Positions 10,763 to 22,827 of a stretch of DNA of 64,000 bases are shown here, one piece after another; the stretch's first letter is position 1, and every line of letters begins with the position of its first letter. The stretch spans positions 6,897,840 to 6,961,839 of the forward strand of contig CM070628.1 in the NCBI GenBank assembly GCA_036346255.1, read 5' to 3'. Both the position numbers and the translations under genes were made by a program. Under the pieces are notes generated by a model. It was not told the origin of the DNA, ran no database searches, and saw only the letters and a program-made list of their open reading frames with translations. The stretch comes from Ampelocalamus luodianensis (Eukaryota; Streptophyta; Magnoliopsida; Poales; Poaceae).

Positions 10763-10911
10763 GATGAAAACATATGGAATATTCAAATCATCATTGATCA
10801 TTGACAGGAACCTGTCAATGGTCAATGATGATTTGAACATTCCATATGTTTTCATCTTTACTAAACCTGTCAATGATCAATGATGATTGGAACATTCCAT
10901 ATGTTTTCATC
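10763..10911 (+). repeat. Long palindrome plus a third direct copy
   Basis: A 47-base arm (10763-10809) is followed at once by its near-perfect reverse complement (10810-10856, about two mismatches), centred on 'caggaacctg'. A third copy of the second arm follows at 10866-10911. The set lies in the intron of the hAT transposase. As RNA it would form a strong hairpin. Confidence 0.9.
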
Positions 10912-10984
10912 TTTTGTAGTGTTGTTTCTTCTGCTTCATTATTATGTGATCATCAAACATCCTCTATTTTTTTCGGAATTGCAG

Positions 10985-13751
10985 AGGGCATTGATTATGT
11001 TTGGAGCCATGTGGATCAAATAGGGGTCGGATTCAAGTGCAAATATTGTTTAGCGACTTTTGCAGGAGGAGGTGCAACCCGGCTTAGGCAGCATCTAGCG
11101 GGTATATCAGGCAATGTAAAAAGTTGCCAGCAAGTGCAACTGGAGGTTTGTGATGCAATGAAGACGTCTGATCGGGCAGGGAAGCAAAGGAGACAAGCAC
11201 ACACGCAGAAGCTTAGAATCGAAAGAGAGGTTTATAAAGAGATGAATGCACCTTTTGATGTGCCCAGCGATGAAGATTTACAAGAACAGATGGCTATCAA
11301 TGCGTCATTGAGGGACCTTCATTTTTGGGAGAGTGTGGAGCGTAGTAGTGGGATATATGAGCATGGATGTGGGAGTGGCAGTGGAGGACATGTGAGTGTG
11401 ACTGGTAGCAATGCTGGTACTAGTGGTAGTAGTAGTAGGATTCATACCTTGTTTCGCAATGCAAGGTCTGCTGGTAGAGCCTTTGATTCTGATATAGCAC
11501 GTAGCAAATCTCCTCAGCAAACTTGGGTGGACACATTGTTCAGCACGAAGAATAAAACAGGAATTGGGCAAGCTTGGGTGAAGTGGTTTTATGCTAACGA
11601 CATCCCTGGTGTGAAAGCTGACTACCCATACTTTAAAGGAGCAATAAAGCTAACACAGAATCTTGGCAAAGGGGTGCAGTGGCAAAGGGGTGCAGATTCC
11701 TAGAGGCATAGATATCGATGGACCGTACTTGCAAGGCAACTTTGCGAAAATGGAAGGGTATATGGCGAAATTCAAAGAAGATTGGCATGTATACGATGTT
11801 ACAGTCATGTGCGACTCATGGACTAGGCCTACATCAATGAGCATAATTAACTTTATGATTTATTGCAATGAGCGCATGTTCTTCCACAAGTCTGTTAATG
11901 CAACTGGTCATATGCAGAATTCGGAATACTTGTATGACTGGATCAAACAGGTGGTTGTTGATGAGATTGGCCCCAAGTTGGTTGTTCAAATAGTCACAGA
12001 CAATGGATCTAATTTCAAGAAAGCTTGCGCTCAGCTTGTATTAGAATACCCCACATTATTTGGCAACCATGTGCTACTCACATTGTCAATCTAATGCTAA
12101 AGGACATAGGTAATGAGCCAGAGGTTGAGAATATCATTCGGAGTGCCAAGCGAATCTGTAGGTTCTTCTACAACCATGGCAGGCTGCATGCTGAGATGAA
12201 GAAGAACATTGGTGGAGAGCTCATTAGACCTAATGCGACAAGGTTTGGAATAATGTTTATCTTCTTGCAAAGTTTCTGGGATAAAAAAGATAAATTCCGA
12301 CAGTGGATAGTGTCTGAGGCTTGGAGGAATAATGCATGGAGCAGTGATCCTGACTATGAGTATAAAGATTCCTGCTTGACAAGCAGTGCATGGTGGGTGG
12401 ATGTCAAGTGGGTGCTAGATATAGTGCAATCACTCTACCGTGTATTGCAGTTTGCCGATACACAAAAAAGGCCACAATGTCCGGATTTATGCCATTGATG
12501 ATGGGTGCTTTGCATGAAATAGAAGCTCATTTGAGCGGTAGGCCAAGAGAGATGAGCAAATTCATGAGCCTTGTGAAGACGAGGGTGAAGTACCTCTACA
12601 AGAACACTCTCATGGTTGTAGGTAATGTCTTGAGAAAAAGCAATTTATTTATTAATTATTGTTGTCATGAACTTTATGGTTATTTTACTTGCTCATGCAG
12701 CCGGTGTACTCGATCCAGAAGCACACTACAAGTACGGCTATGGGAAAAACCCAATATTTGCGAAAGCACTGAAGAAGGCTATTGAGAAAATTGCCGACTC
12801 ACCTCAGAGTGAGGTGCAGGCACTTGCACAATTTGATGCTTTCCGCTCTTGTAGAGGCGAATTTGACAGTCGAGGCGCACAACTTGCATAATCACAAATG
12901 AGCCCATGTAAGTGCTTATACTTGTCTCTGTCTACTTGTACAATGATAGATATAATATGCCATTGTATGAATGTTTTGTGATGTTTATCGTAGCCGCCTG
13001 GTGGTACATGTATGGAGGACATGCGAGAAGGTCTTGCAAAAGTATGCAATGAAGATTGTATCACAGTGCGTGTCCTCAAGCGGGTGTGAGCGTAATTGGA
13101 GCACCTTTGTGTCGGTTCACACAAAAGTGAGAAATAGACTAGGTTATGACAAGCTCCACAAGTTGGTTTATGTCCATTACAACTTAAGCTACGCCTCCAA
13201 ATGCAAGAAGCAGACCGCCCTGAGAAGGAGTTGGATCCTTGTGCAATTATAATGGATAAAGCTCTACATGATCAAGACAACTCAATTATGGATTGGTTGG
13301 CAAGATCGATTAAGGAATCCAAGCCTGTTATGGATGAACCCGGTGATCCTCCTACTCCTTCAAGGGTTGTGCTTGAGGATCCTCTAGTGCCTTCAAGGGT
13401 TGTGCTTGAAGATCCTTCGATGCCTTCAAGTTCAAGGGTTGTGCCTGGAAAGTCTGGTGAAGCACTCCTCAACAAACCTCTCAATGTTTGGGTATCAAAG
13501 AGGAAGCGACTTGATATCACAAGGAAGAAAAAGGCGAAGAAAGGGAAGAAGGACAAAGATGAAGATGAAGATGATGTGGAAAGTGGTGAGGACACTTCGA
13601 CTCCTTCTGAAAGCCTTAGTTATGTAACACGGTTGACAGCACTTCTGTGAGTGATGATGTTAGTGATGACGACGTAGTTGATCTCATTGGAGGAGATGAG
13701 ATCACAAAAGCACACACAAAGAAGACAAAGAATCTTTCCAGCCTCTACTAG
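10985..13751 (+). pseudogene. hAT transposase main coding region, frameshifted
   Basis: A BED-type zinc finger opens the region (CKYC at about 11039, RLRQHLAG at about 11083). A DUF659-like block (DGPYLQGNFAKMEGYM onward, 11720-12060) follows, then a Trp/Cys block (WQPCATHIVNLMLKDIG, near 12060-12110). The C-terminal dimerisation signature is at 13070-13190 (SSSGCERNWSTF...HNRL-like, HYNLSY). An acidic Lys-rich tail ends at TAG 13749-13751. These are the parts of an Ac-like, nuclear hAT transposase, about 750-800 residues. Breaks seen: a 16-bp tandem duplication at 11664-11695; one C missing from a run near 12049; a possible intron or lesion near 12500-12700 and at 12890-12990; and a late frame change near 13635. 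As written it cannot make a full protein. Confidence 0.85.
11664..11695 (+). repeat. 16-bp tandem duplication breaking the transposase
   Basis: tggcaaaggggtgcag occurs twice head to tail (11664-11679 and 11680-11695). Sixteen is not a multiple of three. Reading past only one copy gives the expected continuation LGKGVQIPRGIDIDGPY, so the duplication itself causes the frame break. Confidence 0.9.
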
Positions 13752-14585
13752 ACTGGCGGTATATGTCCTCCTTTCCAACAATATGCAATACTTTTTGAAA
13801 TCATGAAATGCACCATTTACTGCTGCAACGTGTAAAAAATGCTTTCTAGGTGAGACAAATTTAATCCATTTCCACAAGCTCTTTCACTTCTTTGCCTCTG
13901 GTCATAGTACCTTGCCCAGTCAACATTTCTATAAGTCCAATGACAGGTTAGTTTCCCTACAGTCTACTGCTATAATTTGTTGTATACATTAGTTGCTTGA
14001 ACTGATTGAAAATTAATTTTTCTCATGACAAGAGGTTGAATGTGCTGGTGGAGGGATTGGATCCCCTTGATCTAATGCCATTTATGTTCCAGTTGGTAAA
14101 ATCTTTTTGAAGTTTTACTACTTGGAAGATGATATCTGCACTAAGTGATATTTTACCCTTGATTCAATATGTCAATCTTGTTTTTCAGGTTTTTGTTTGC
14201 ACAAATACTACAATCTATCAATGAATTCTGGAATATGGATTCCTTTGCTGTTCTTGGCTTCAGGGAAGGAGAACAAAGTGAAGATGATGTTATTGTAATC
14301 TATGAATACATTTTGAATTCCTTTGATGTTGTTTTGGATGATTATGAAAATCTGTAATCTTTAATCTATGGATGCATTCTGGAGACCTAAGCAAAATCTG
14401 CTCCTGCTGATTTTTGACCGAATTCTTGCCGATTTTTTCAATGATTTTTGGCCAAATTTTTTGAAAATTTAAATTTTTGTTTGAAAATTTCGGCCGAAAT
14501 TGGCCAAAAAAACCGATAATCGGTTGTATCGGCATATCGGACCCTCCCGTTTTTTTTTACCGAGCAGTCAAACCCTGGCGTTAGG

Positions 14586-15754
14586 TGCGGGAGCCGAAGG
14601 GAAGGGGAAAAGAATGGGTGGAGAGGAGGAAGGAAGAGGGGAAAAAAAGGATTTGAACTTATATACGAATGACATTTTGTGTGTAATTTCAGCAAAATTT
14701 AGTGGTAAAGGGTTATTCCATTCCGCAAAAACAAAACAAAAAAACACTTCTCACACGGCTTTTAACTTATAGGCTTAAAGTGGCTTAAGATTTTCATAAG
14801 CCAGTTAAAAAGTCATCTCTTTGTTTAGGTTTTGACTTTTTACTTTTAAGCCAAACAAAAAGCCTAAACAAACAAAGTTTTACACCTACCCACGTGTCAT
14901 AGGTTCTGATCCCGAAAATCATAATAGAAAATCCGCATAAATAACTCACCTATCTTGTGGTTGGTGAGAATCAATCTAGTCATCAGCCGGAGAAATAACA
15001 CTACTACTAGGCTACGCCTAGCCTATGGTTGGTAGGTTGAGGTCATGTTGGAAATACATTAATTTCATAGAAAATAACTGGAAGAATATGACAATATATG
15101 GGTTCTGCGAGATTCAATGGTCAACCAAGAAAAGATAACTCGGTTTCAGTATATTTTTTTAAAAAAAAAACAAGTGGATTACTAGCTTTTTTTCGTACCT
15201 TCAACAGGTAATCTGGTCTGACAATATGTATTTTAACTGTACCTATTCTTTTCCTCAATAACTTGAGCAAAGCTCTCAAAACCGTCCAGGAATAACACCA
15301 ATCAAACACCATCCATCATTCATATGTGCTACAGAAATAATCGTCACCCAATTTGGAGTGTTAGCACAAGCAAGAGGAGAAGCGCGAGCAACATCTCTCC
15401 GCACTACACTGTCCCTGTCCTGACATTACTAGAGCAAAGCAGGTGACACAACCATGGTAACTGGTATTCGGACTTGGCTTAAGTCATCTAGCTAATGAAG
15501 CATTTCTGAATTTGGCAGAGACGAACGGTCATGTTTGATCTTAACGGAATAATATGCAATCACATCGAACAGACGTAAAGCTCGAGGCTGACAATCCTCT
15601 AATCTCCAAATTTTTGCAGTGGGATGGAGTTGACTTTCTTTCCTTAAATTACCTTACACTGCTTCCTTGTTCCTATCAAATGCACCATCTGCAGAATACA
15701 ATGCAGCTTTGTTGCAGAATTGCACAGAAAGCAATCTGTAGAGTTGTTAACATT
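14586..15754. other. Intergenic region downstream of GLR gene; MITE-like block
   Basis: 14586-14660 continues the GC-rich flank interrupted by the hAT. Between about 14730 and 14880 there is an A/T-rich block with repeated 'ggcttaa', 'taagcc' and 'gcctaaacaaacaaag', in the style of small grass MITEs; its ends were not defined. 14900-15550 shows no coding signal. The GLR 3' untranslated region should lie in 15500-15754. Confidence 0.5.
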
Positions 15755-16174
15755 CTAGCCAGTGTTCCTCCCAGCCTGGAGAGGCTCAACAGGAAGAGGA
15801 TTGCCATTAGTGTTCGTCTCAATATGGAGAGACTCAGCATGCAGGGGATTGCCATCAGTGTTTGTCTCAGGATTACCGTCGTTGGCTATGACAACGTTCG
15901 CACCACTCCCTTGGACACCTTCGGTACATTTGGCGTGAATCAACCTGCCAACGCTTATCAATAGCATAGCAAAAGAAACAGATCCGGTGATGATGAAAAG
16001 ACCAGAGAAACTCCGCAAACTAAGAGGCCAGGAGTCGTCGTTGGGATTACTATAACCCAAGGTTTGAGTCAGCGCCCCAAACCATTTTCTTCAATCTCCA
16101 GACCTTCATCCCCTTCGGTCAAGTTCAAGATAGCCCTTGAAAGATCAGGCACCAAGGAGATCCTATAGGAAAAC
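15755..16174 (-). CDS. GLR exon 5 (end of S2, M4, tail), frame-broken
   Basis: The expected reading (FPIGSP, LVPDLSRAILNLTEGDEGLEIEE, WFGALTQTLGY, then M4 LFIITGSVSFAMLLISV) is present but spread over different frames. Each change coincides with a short homopolymer that is one base short: CC near 16168, TT near 16155 and AAAA near 16085. After the last break the frame runs open through M4 to a stop at 15757-15755, with an Asn/Glu/Pro-rich tail containing a repeated 'NGNP' motif. Confidence 0.75.
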
Positions 16175-19100
16175 CTGCATGCAAGAAAATGATATTAGGA
16201 CAGCACGTCTCAAACATCGGCCATACCAAAGCACAAGAAAAACGAACTTACAAAACCAAAGCCATCAGTCTTGAACTTGGGACCAACCATCTGGAATTCT
16301 TTCCCATATACATACAGGAAAGACTCCAGGTATGGGACCTCATCGAAGATAGCTGACACCCCACCATGTTTGGATCCCTTCCTCAATGCCTGCGCATACT
16401 CCTCTTGCTTGCTAAAAACTTTTATCTTGTGCTCATCAAAACGTAGCCTCTTCAGCATTGAGTACACAAACGACCCATTCTGGTATCCAACATAATCTCC
16501 ATTGCGCAAAAGCTGGCCGAGGTCAGTCACTGAAGGTTGAAGCCTCTGTGCGGTTAGCATGGATGACAAGCTTGCTGTGTAGCTCTGCACTACAACAAGC
16601 ACTACGAAGCACCAAATTACCACAACAATTTTTGACAGGAGACTTTTGATAATATGATCTGCAAGAATCCAGAACAGATATTATTAAGGATTGCCATAAA
16701 GTAGACCAAGCACATATAACATATCAGCATTGTTCTCAACTTGAGTTTTTGAAGTATGAGCATAAATGCAGTTATGTGAAGTATAACCTAAATTGCACAG
16801 ACATTTCAGGTGGTATGTCAGTGTCCAATGTGTCAGATAAGCCACACTCACGGCAAGGTCAAAGACATGTAGAAGAAGTGTCATGCTTAGTCAGCAAATG
16901 CAGGGCTATTTTTATTTTTAAAAGAAAAGGGCACTTTTCTCTTTTACAGACAAAGAAAAATAGTATATTACGTCAACACAAACATGTTGTTATCTACAAA
17001 AAAAATGTTAACTTTCTGAAATTGAAATTGTAGCACGTAATCTAATTTGTTGTTTTATGCGTAGATAGCAGAACTGAAACAACCTCGTATATATAGTAAG
17101 CACACTCAAACATCATAAATCAAATACCGTGAATTATGATTTTTTTTATTAAATATGTATAACTTTATGCCAACACAGCTATGTTGGTGCTACCTCCATT
17201 CTCGTTTTCTTGTCATTTTAGAATGTGTGCCGTCAACCTTTTAAAACTTTGACCACAAATATACATAAAAATATTTAGATTTATCACATGAAAATTATAT
17301 TGATAGATTTTCATAAAAAATACTTATGTACCATTGTACTTGTGATATTTTTTGCAAACATATAATTAGAGAAAGCAATGGTCAAACATGTGTAATGGAG
17401 ACCAGTAAAAAAGAACATAGGTAGTAACAACTAACCATGAGAAAAGGTCCAGGTGGAGAAAATGAAGTACAAAGTGTTGCCGATCTGTCTCCATCTGAAC
17501 CCACGAAATTCTGGGTTATTTGGTGCTTCAATTGCCCACACAATTAGGCCAGTGAAGAAGAAAAAGGCCACAATAGCAAACCACAGGTTTTTTGTTAGTG
17601 GCTGTAAGAAGATCCACATTGTTGATTTTCTATCATTCTTGACTAGCACAAGCATTGACACACCAGATTCTGTGTAAGGCATTGTGAAGTCCACGTATTT
17701 AGTTCGGTTGGCAACAATGGTTACATCACCCACTGCCGCATCGAATTTCTGTTTCAGCGTTCAGAAAACAGAAAAGAAACTAAATGGCTAGGAAATGAAA
17801 AAAGTTTCACATTCATGGCTAGGAAAATTAAATGAGTTTTTACAGAAACATATTATTTTTTCGCTTAGCTGAAGAAGGATGATAAGAAAGGTTATCGAAG
17901 CTATAAAAGGGATGTCATGAAAGCAAGTGGCGCAGACCTTGAAATACACCTGGGACACCAGGAGGTCATAAGAACTGGCGCAATCATAGGGAATGAACTC
18001 ATATAGCAGAGCATATGATAGCCTCTTCACAGCGGCCTCAAAGATATCAATGCTGTAGCCAGTGATAATTGATCTATTCGTACTGGGGTCAGTCTCAACA
18101 TTCACAAAAGTTTTAAAATCATGTCTCCGTGGTACACCAATCTGGAGTATCTTCTCATTTACCGGGAAGTCCCAGCCTCTGGGCACTGTCTTTGGATCTC
18201 CTGGCCAAACGACAGGTTTCAGGACTTCACCACCATGTCTACTCAAACTAGCCTCACTGGTGCCGGGGTTCAAAATGCTTGAGAGTCCATCACCAGGGCT
18301 CCAGAACGCAATGGTGTTTACTGCCTGTCCAATCACATTCACAATCTCATAGATAGGAACCTCTAGCTGTCTGTCAACAAGCCTGAATCTCCCAGACAAT
18401 CCATCAAATTCAGCTTTTAAAATGGAACTGAGGAGTTCTGGGCCAGCAGGTGAAGTTGGGAGGTCATCTACTTTCGTCCCCACATTTCCTAGTGTCTGAA
18501 AGGTTGTGTTTAAGGATCTGACCATCTTGACCTCCTCAGCAGCGGTAGCAACTGCCCATGCCACATCATAAGCCCAGTATTGGAAGACAGTAGGTTTTGT
18601 CATCCTAACATCAGGATCTTGATGATATTTAGCTCTGAAACGGGCGGTGAATTGAGCCTTGAAATCAGAAATCCTCCTAGACTTAGGTACATATGGTCGG
18701 AAACCGACAACACCCTGCATGGTTTCAATGATCTGTGGATGAAGCACATCAAGAACAGTGCCAATGCTGTCTGTGATGATCCATGCATAGCCTTCACTCA
18801 TCATGCCAGCTGTGGAAGCCCGAGCAAAGAGGTGGGAAGCACAGGCTGGCAACATATGGACAACGAAAACACGCGTCTGCATGGTCATGAGCTTGTAAAG
18901 TTCCGCATCAATGTGGTCATTGGTGGAAGAAGCAGTGATGGCACAACGATAAACGACATGCGCATTGGCATCTTGAAGGGCATCGGTAAGGGAAGGGAGG
19001 ATGCCAACTCCATAGATGTTGTCCTCATAGACAAGAACAACATTTTTCCAACCATAAGCCTTAACGAAGGCAGCGATTGAAGATACCTGGAAGGAGTCCT

Positions 19101-22100
19101 TGACACAAGCACGGAGGAAATATGGAACATAATAGTGGGCGATTGTATTGCCTGTCGCAGAGAAGGTGATAACAGGGACCTTGGTCTTGCCCGCTAGGTA
19201 GGTTACAAACTCTGCTTGTAAGGTGCTCTGAGGACCAATGACAACACTGACCTTTTCGTTGTCGATGACATCTATTGCTGCAAGACAAAGAATTATCAAC
19301 TCAACTCAGAAAACCCTCATGACATATATCTATCTATATATATGCAAACAACTGGTGAGATTAAAGGCACCTCCTTCGCTTTAGAGGACTGGAAATTCTC
19401 ACAATTATCCTTAAATCAGGAAAATAGAAAAATTCTAGAAATTCTCACGTTAATCTAGAAAAAAGAAAATAATCTTACACGTCTGGCCCACGTGTAATTA
19501 TAACGGTGAGGATGTCTTCCGTTTGTCAATTGTACCTAATACGTACTTCTAAGGGAGTCTGAACATAATACGAACACCTCACCTTGAGTCCAACTGAAAC
19601 TAATATTGGCCCGAAGAAACTCCCGTATTTTGCAATCATCGAACTGCCCTAACATCAATGTATTTTTTTATCCGAATACAGACAGTAAACCAATCAAAGA
19701 TTGACACATGCACGTGTAAGTACAATAAGATGCACTGCATGCAAGAACACAGAAACGGGATGATGCTGATCAAGTGATTAGAGAAAATCAATCAGGAGAG
19801 AAGCATGCAATCAAGTCCAGTATGTGCAATTCACAAAGATGGACAGACAAACTTCAAGATAAAAAGCTAATAATTTTGGTTCCTGTGCAACTTAGAACCT
19901 TTCCATTAACTTTGAATGATTGTCTGAAGCAGCCATGATGTTGTCCTGTGCAATCCGATGTGAGCCGACAAGTCCAAGTAGACGGCTCAAAGTTGGAGAA
20001 CTAGCCAAGGACAAGCTGTAAATTGTAGCAGCATCACGGAGTCCAAAAGATCTCAGCAACAGGAACAATTACAAACACATGATAGCTACCGAGAGAAGAA
20101 AGCTCCTTGATGAAATATATATATATAAAAATAGAGGACCTATGTTCAACTAGGTGAAAGATTGTAAAATCACATGTTCATGTGTGATGACCACAAACGG
20201 AATAATGGAGCATCAATCACAGTTGGAGTGAAGACTAATTGTAGATCATCACATTCACACAAGATAAGCTGGTAGGAGTATGATCACCGGTTCACCACTA
20301 CAACGATACACATGTTCTTTTAATGGCACTAGCACAGTGTTGACGATATTATCATGAATTAAGATAAGGCAACCAACAGCTTTATCGTCAACTACTTGGT
20401 TATTGGAATCTGTGGGAGCGGCATGTACACCGTTGTCCTTGAGGACAAGATTGTTATGAAGGTCAAAAAGTCAAATACAATGGAAGAGATCTAGACCATA
20501 GGAATGTTAAACCACAGGAACATTGTCAGAGTTGTTTGGTTGCCTCGAACTGTGCTTAAGAAAATCTATGAGTTTGTATGAGACTGGATCTATACACAGC
20601 TTCATGCATGCATGCCTGGGGGATGGAACGAGAATCACCGGGTAGCATCATACAAATTTTGCTCCTTCAAAAAGATCAGGGCAAGTTGATGCAATTAATC
20701 CAACCTCAATTTAGCCCATATTCGTTCTAAAAGACTAGAAATTTCCATGCTAATTTGAAGAAAAAGAAAATATTTAAATCATCTATTTGGTAGGTCCAAA
20801 CTATAACATTACAGAATTATTACTCATATGAACTACAATCGTGAGAGCTAGTTTTTTTAATCTATAGTTGTTAGAGTTGTACAACAATTACAACTTTATT
20901 TTCAACTATAAGTTTTATGGTTCTATAACAAACAACTCCATTTCCGATCATAAAGATATATATTATAGCATCCATGCAATTTCAAAATTGGCAAGTTTAT
21001 CGATATTAAAATCTCAATGGATCCGGTTCAAACTCCACATATTTTACTATATACGTATGAAACAATAAAGTCTGCAAAAAAATATACATTAGAAAAGTGT
21101 ACTGCTCAGAGTGAATACTTGCCGCGCAAATTGTGAGGGCTATTCCGCTAGTTATATTATATACAGAAAAGACACTGCATTTCACATTTTGACTAAGGAC
21201 AGGAAGCACTGGAATGCAGTTTCAATGAAGAATGTTTTTCTGCCGCAAAAGCACAATACGGAGATAAGCACATTGTCTACCATACATGAAATGTGAGGCT
21301 AACATACATTAAAAAACCCCATGCCCCCATCACTAGTCACTAGACAAAAAAAACTCCATCTCCAACCAAAAAGTCTGAACACTCGCGCACAAACATGTCC
21401 TAATTAAAGAATCAGCATAAGTTGGCTTTATTAGCTGTCTTTACTTAACAATCATCTTAATTTATGCATACATGGATTAGCGTCGTGTTTAAGATTCGCA
21501 TCTATGCGAACTGTGATGCACGGCACGGGAAGAAGATAGATTCGACAAGATAACCTTTTATTTCCCCAAGATGCCATATTCAGTGGTTGCAACCTGCAAG
21601 CAGGACAAAATAGACATGCACATATGATATATCTCTCTCCCCGGATTCCCGGAATCTTGTCTTTGCCTCCCGAAAGAAAAAAGAAGAAGAAAGCCCTGGA
21701 ACCTTGGTGCCATGCATCTAAGTGTGCTAAAAAATCATTTTTAATTGGAAATCACTATCCTGAATAAATTAAGTAGGCGGTTCTGAGTTCTGACACTAAG
21801 AAGAGACTGAGTTAGCACAGTATCTGCAGTAATATCTAATCCGAAATCCAGCGCTTCATAGGAGAAACCATCAAATCCAATGCATCTAGAAAAGACCAGA
21901 CCAGATTCGTGTACTTTCCACAGCAAAAGAAACAAGAGAGGGGATATTTGAAGGAAGTTTTCCTATGGAACAATGCGATGAACTGATCTAAGGGATGTGG
22001 GGAAACAGACCAAGCAAACGAGCCCGAAGAGGCACGGCCTTCGCAAGCCGCCGCTTCCGCAAGCCGCCGACATCGCTCCTCCAGGAAGTCGCCATCGCGA

Positions 22101-22827
22101 GACAGGAAGTGGGGATACGAGCTTCCGCTTTTTGAGAGACTAGAGTGTGTCCCCTTTGTCAAAGCGTACTTACAAACTTTTACGTTTGTCAAACCTCAAA
22201 GAATGTTGTAAGAAACACGTATTTTAGATTTTTAGTTGTATGTTTTCTTGCATGCGTCTTGCGGTGTTTACTATAGTATCTATCCAAACGCCTTTCGTTA
22301 TAACTAATCCAAATGCTCAATCCTAGTTTTCTTTTGGTATGAACCAATAACCGTAAAAATAATGTATAGAAACAGCCCATCTGTCGTTATCGCCTTATCG
22401 GAAATCAAACTCTTTGGTTGTCAGCTAGAAAGGACTATATAACGGTTGGTACGTGCGACTTACTTGTAATCTAATAAAAAGACGAAAATTAATGTATATA
22501 TCCATTGAGATGAAACTTGGTACGCGTGGTCGGTACCCGCAGAGGCCGCAGTGACGACGTCGCGGTTGGAGTCCCTGACGAGCAGCTTCACCCGGGTGGT
22601 GTAGTCGGGGTGCGCGGCGTACATGTCCTCCAACGCCATCTCCATGCTCAGGAGGCTCTTCTTCCCAACCCCGTCGCCAGGTCGAGTATCACCCCGACGT
22701 GGACCGTCGCCGGCGTTGCGGCGGCGGCAGCACGGTGGCCACCTACAAACGACAAGCAGGCCATGGCGAAGACGAGGAGGCGGCAGGAGGCAGCAAAACA
22801 TGCTACGCTTCTAGGCCAGCACCCCAT
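15755..22827 (-). CDS. Plant glutamate-receptor-like channel gene (GLR), five exons with frame breaks
   Basis: Exons run 22827-22537, 19277-17938, 17748-17436, 16658-16252 and 16174-15755 (stop at 15757-15755). The protein has a signal peptide, an extracellular ligand-binding-type N-terminal domain (GVILDLATG, KVSVVIGPQSTLQAEFV, PVITFSATG), and an S1 glutamate-binding half (ILQIGVPRRHDFKTFVNV ... GYSIDIFEAAVKRL). Next come M1, a pore and M3 region (SYTASLSSMLTAQRLQP, the plant form of the iGluR SYTANLAAF motif), an S2 half and a final M4 helix. GLRs are plasma-membrane or endomembrane cation and calcium channels gated by amino acids. All splice sites are GT-AG and phases agree. Exons 1 and 5 hold single-base homopolymer contractions that break the frame; exons 2-4 are open. 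The GLR2-type clade is my best guess. Status is either intact with consensus errors or a recent pseudogene. Confidence 0.85.
16252..16658 (-). CDS. GLR exon 4 (M3 and S2)
   Basis: It follows acceptor ttcttgcag and carries the M3 helix IVVVIWCFVVLVVVQSYTASL, then S2 (LGQLLRNGDYVGYQNGSFV, AIFDEVPYLESFLY). It ends GFGF before GTAAGT at 16251. The exon is open. M3 is the gate-forming helix of iGluR-type channels. Confidence 0.9.
17190..17424. mobile_element. Stowaway-like MITE in GLR intron 3
   Basis: The left end ctacctccattctcgtttt and the right end, read in reverse, ctacctatgttctttttta form an imperfect terminal inverted repeat around an AT-rich core. This matches the general build of small grass MITEs. 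The target duplication is not clear. Confidence 0.5.
17436..17748 (-). CDS. GLR exon 3 (S1 end, M1, pore)
   Basis: It starts KFDAAVGDVTIVANRTKYV and ends ...FSTWTFSHG with the donor GTTAGT at 17435. It contains the first membrane helix (LWFAIVAFFFFTGLIVW) and the pore-loop region. It is open throughout and in phase with exons 2 and 4. Confidence 0.9.
17938..19277 (-). CDS. GLR exon 2 (N-terminal domain and S1)
   Basis: A fully open exon of 1340 bases begins after 'gtcttgcag' and ends ...VYFK before GTCTGC at 17937. It covers the periplasmic-binding-protein-like domain and ligand-binding half S1, including the GYSIDIFEAAVKRL signature. Long uninterrupted coding here argues against old decay of the gene. 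Confidence 0.9.
19278..22536 (-). other. GLR intron 1 (3.26 kb)
   Basis: A GT...AG intron between GLR exons 1 and 2, much longer than introns 2-4 (about 190, 780 and 80 bases). Apart from the receptor-kinase fragment at 20402-20560 it shows no coding sequence. A region rich in 'gaagccgccg' near 22040-22080 is a local GC island. Confidence 0.75.
20402..20560 (+). pseudogene. Receptor-like kinase fragment (glycine-loop region) in GLR intron 1
   Basis: One plus-strand frame gives VIGICGSGMYTVVLEDKIVM then KVKKSNTMEEI, a TAG stop at about 20491, then TIGMLNHRNIVRVVWLPR. This resembles the N-lobe of a plant LRR receptor kinase: the glycine-rich ATP loop, the VAVKK lysine region and the 'HRNIVRL' segment. 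It is short, lies antisense to the GLR gene, carries an in-frame stop and has no transposon ends nearby. It is a dead fragment, probably inserted into the intron. Confidence 0.68.
22537..22827 (-). CDS. GLR exon 1 (signal peptide, start of N-terminal domain)
   Basis: The ATG at 22827 opens MGCWPRSVACFAASCRLLVF..., a hydrophobic leader, then TVHVGVILDLATG. Immediately after, a G run (acggggttggg) is one G short. The following GVGKKSLLSMEMALEDMY and ...KLLVRDSN are in the next frame. The exon ends GCGG before GTACCG at 22536. The start was chosen because it precedes the hydrophobic leader in the frame of the GVILDLATG motif. A TATA-like 'ccataaatag' lies upstream near 22900. Confidence 0.75.

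Larger units (their letters stand above)
10133..14577 (+). mobile_element. hAT-superfamily DNA transposon, full length (4445 bp)
   Basis: The left end reads CAGGGTTTTTATTTTTGG and the right end ...GAGCAGTCAAACCCTG, short inverted termini of hAT type. The element is flanked by a perfect 8-base target duplication, gcgttagg, at 10125-10132 and 14578-14585, the diagnostic length for hAT. Removing it restores a continuous GC-rich flank. The interior codes for a hAT transposase with BED zinc finger, DUF659-like region and C-terminal dimerisation region, all on the plus strand. The exact duplication suggests a fairly young insertion, yet the transposase frame is broken. Confidence 0.94.
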
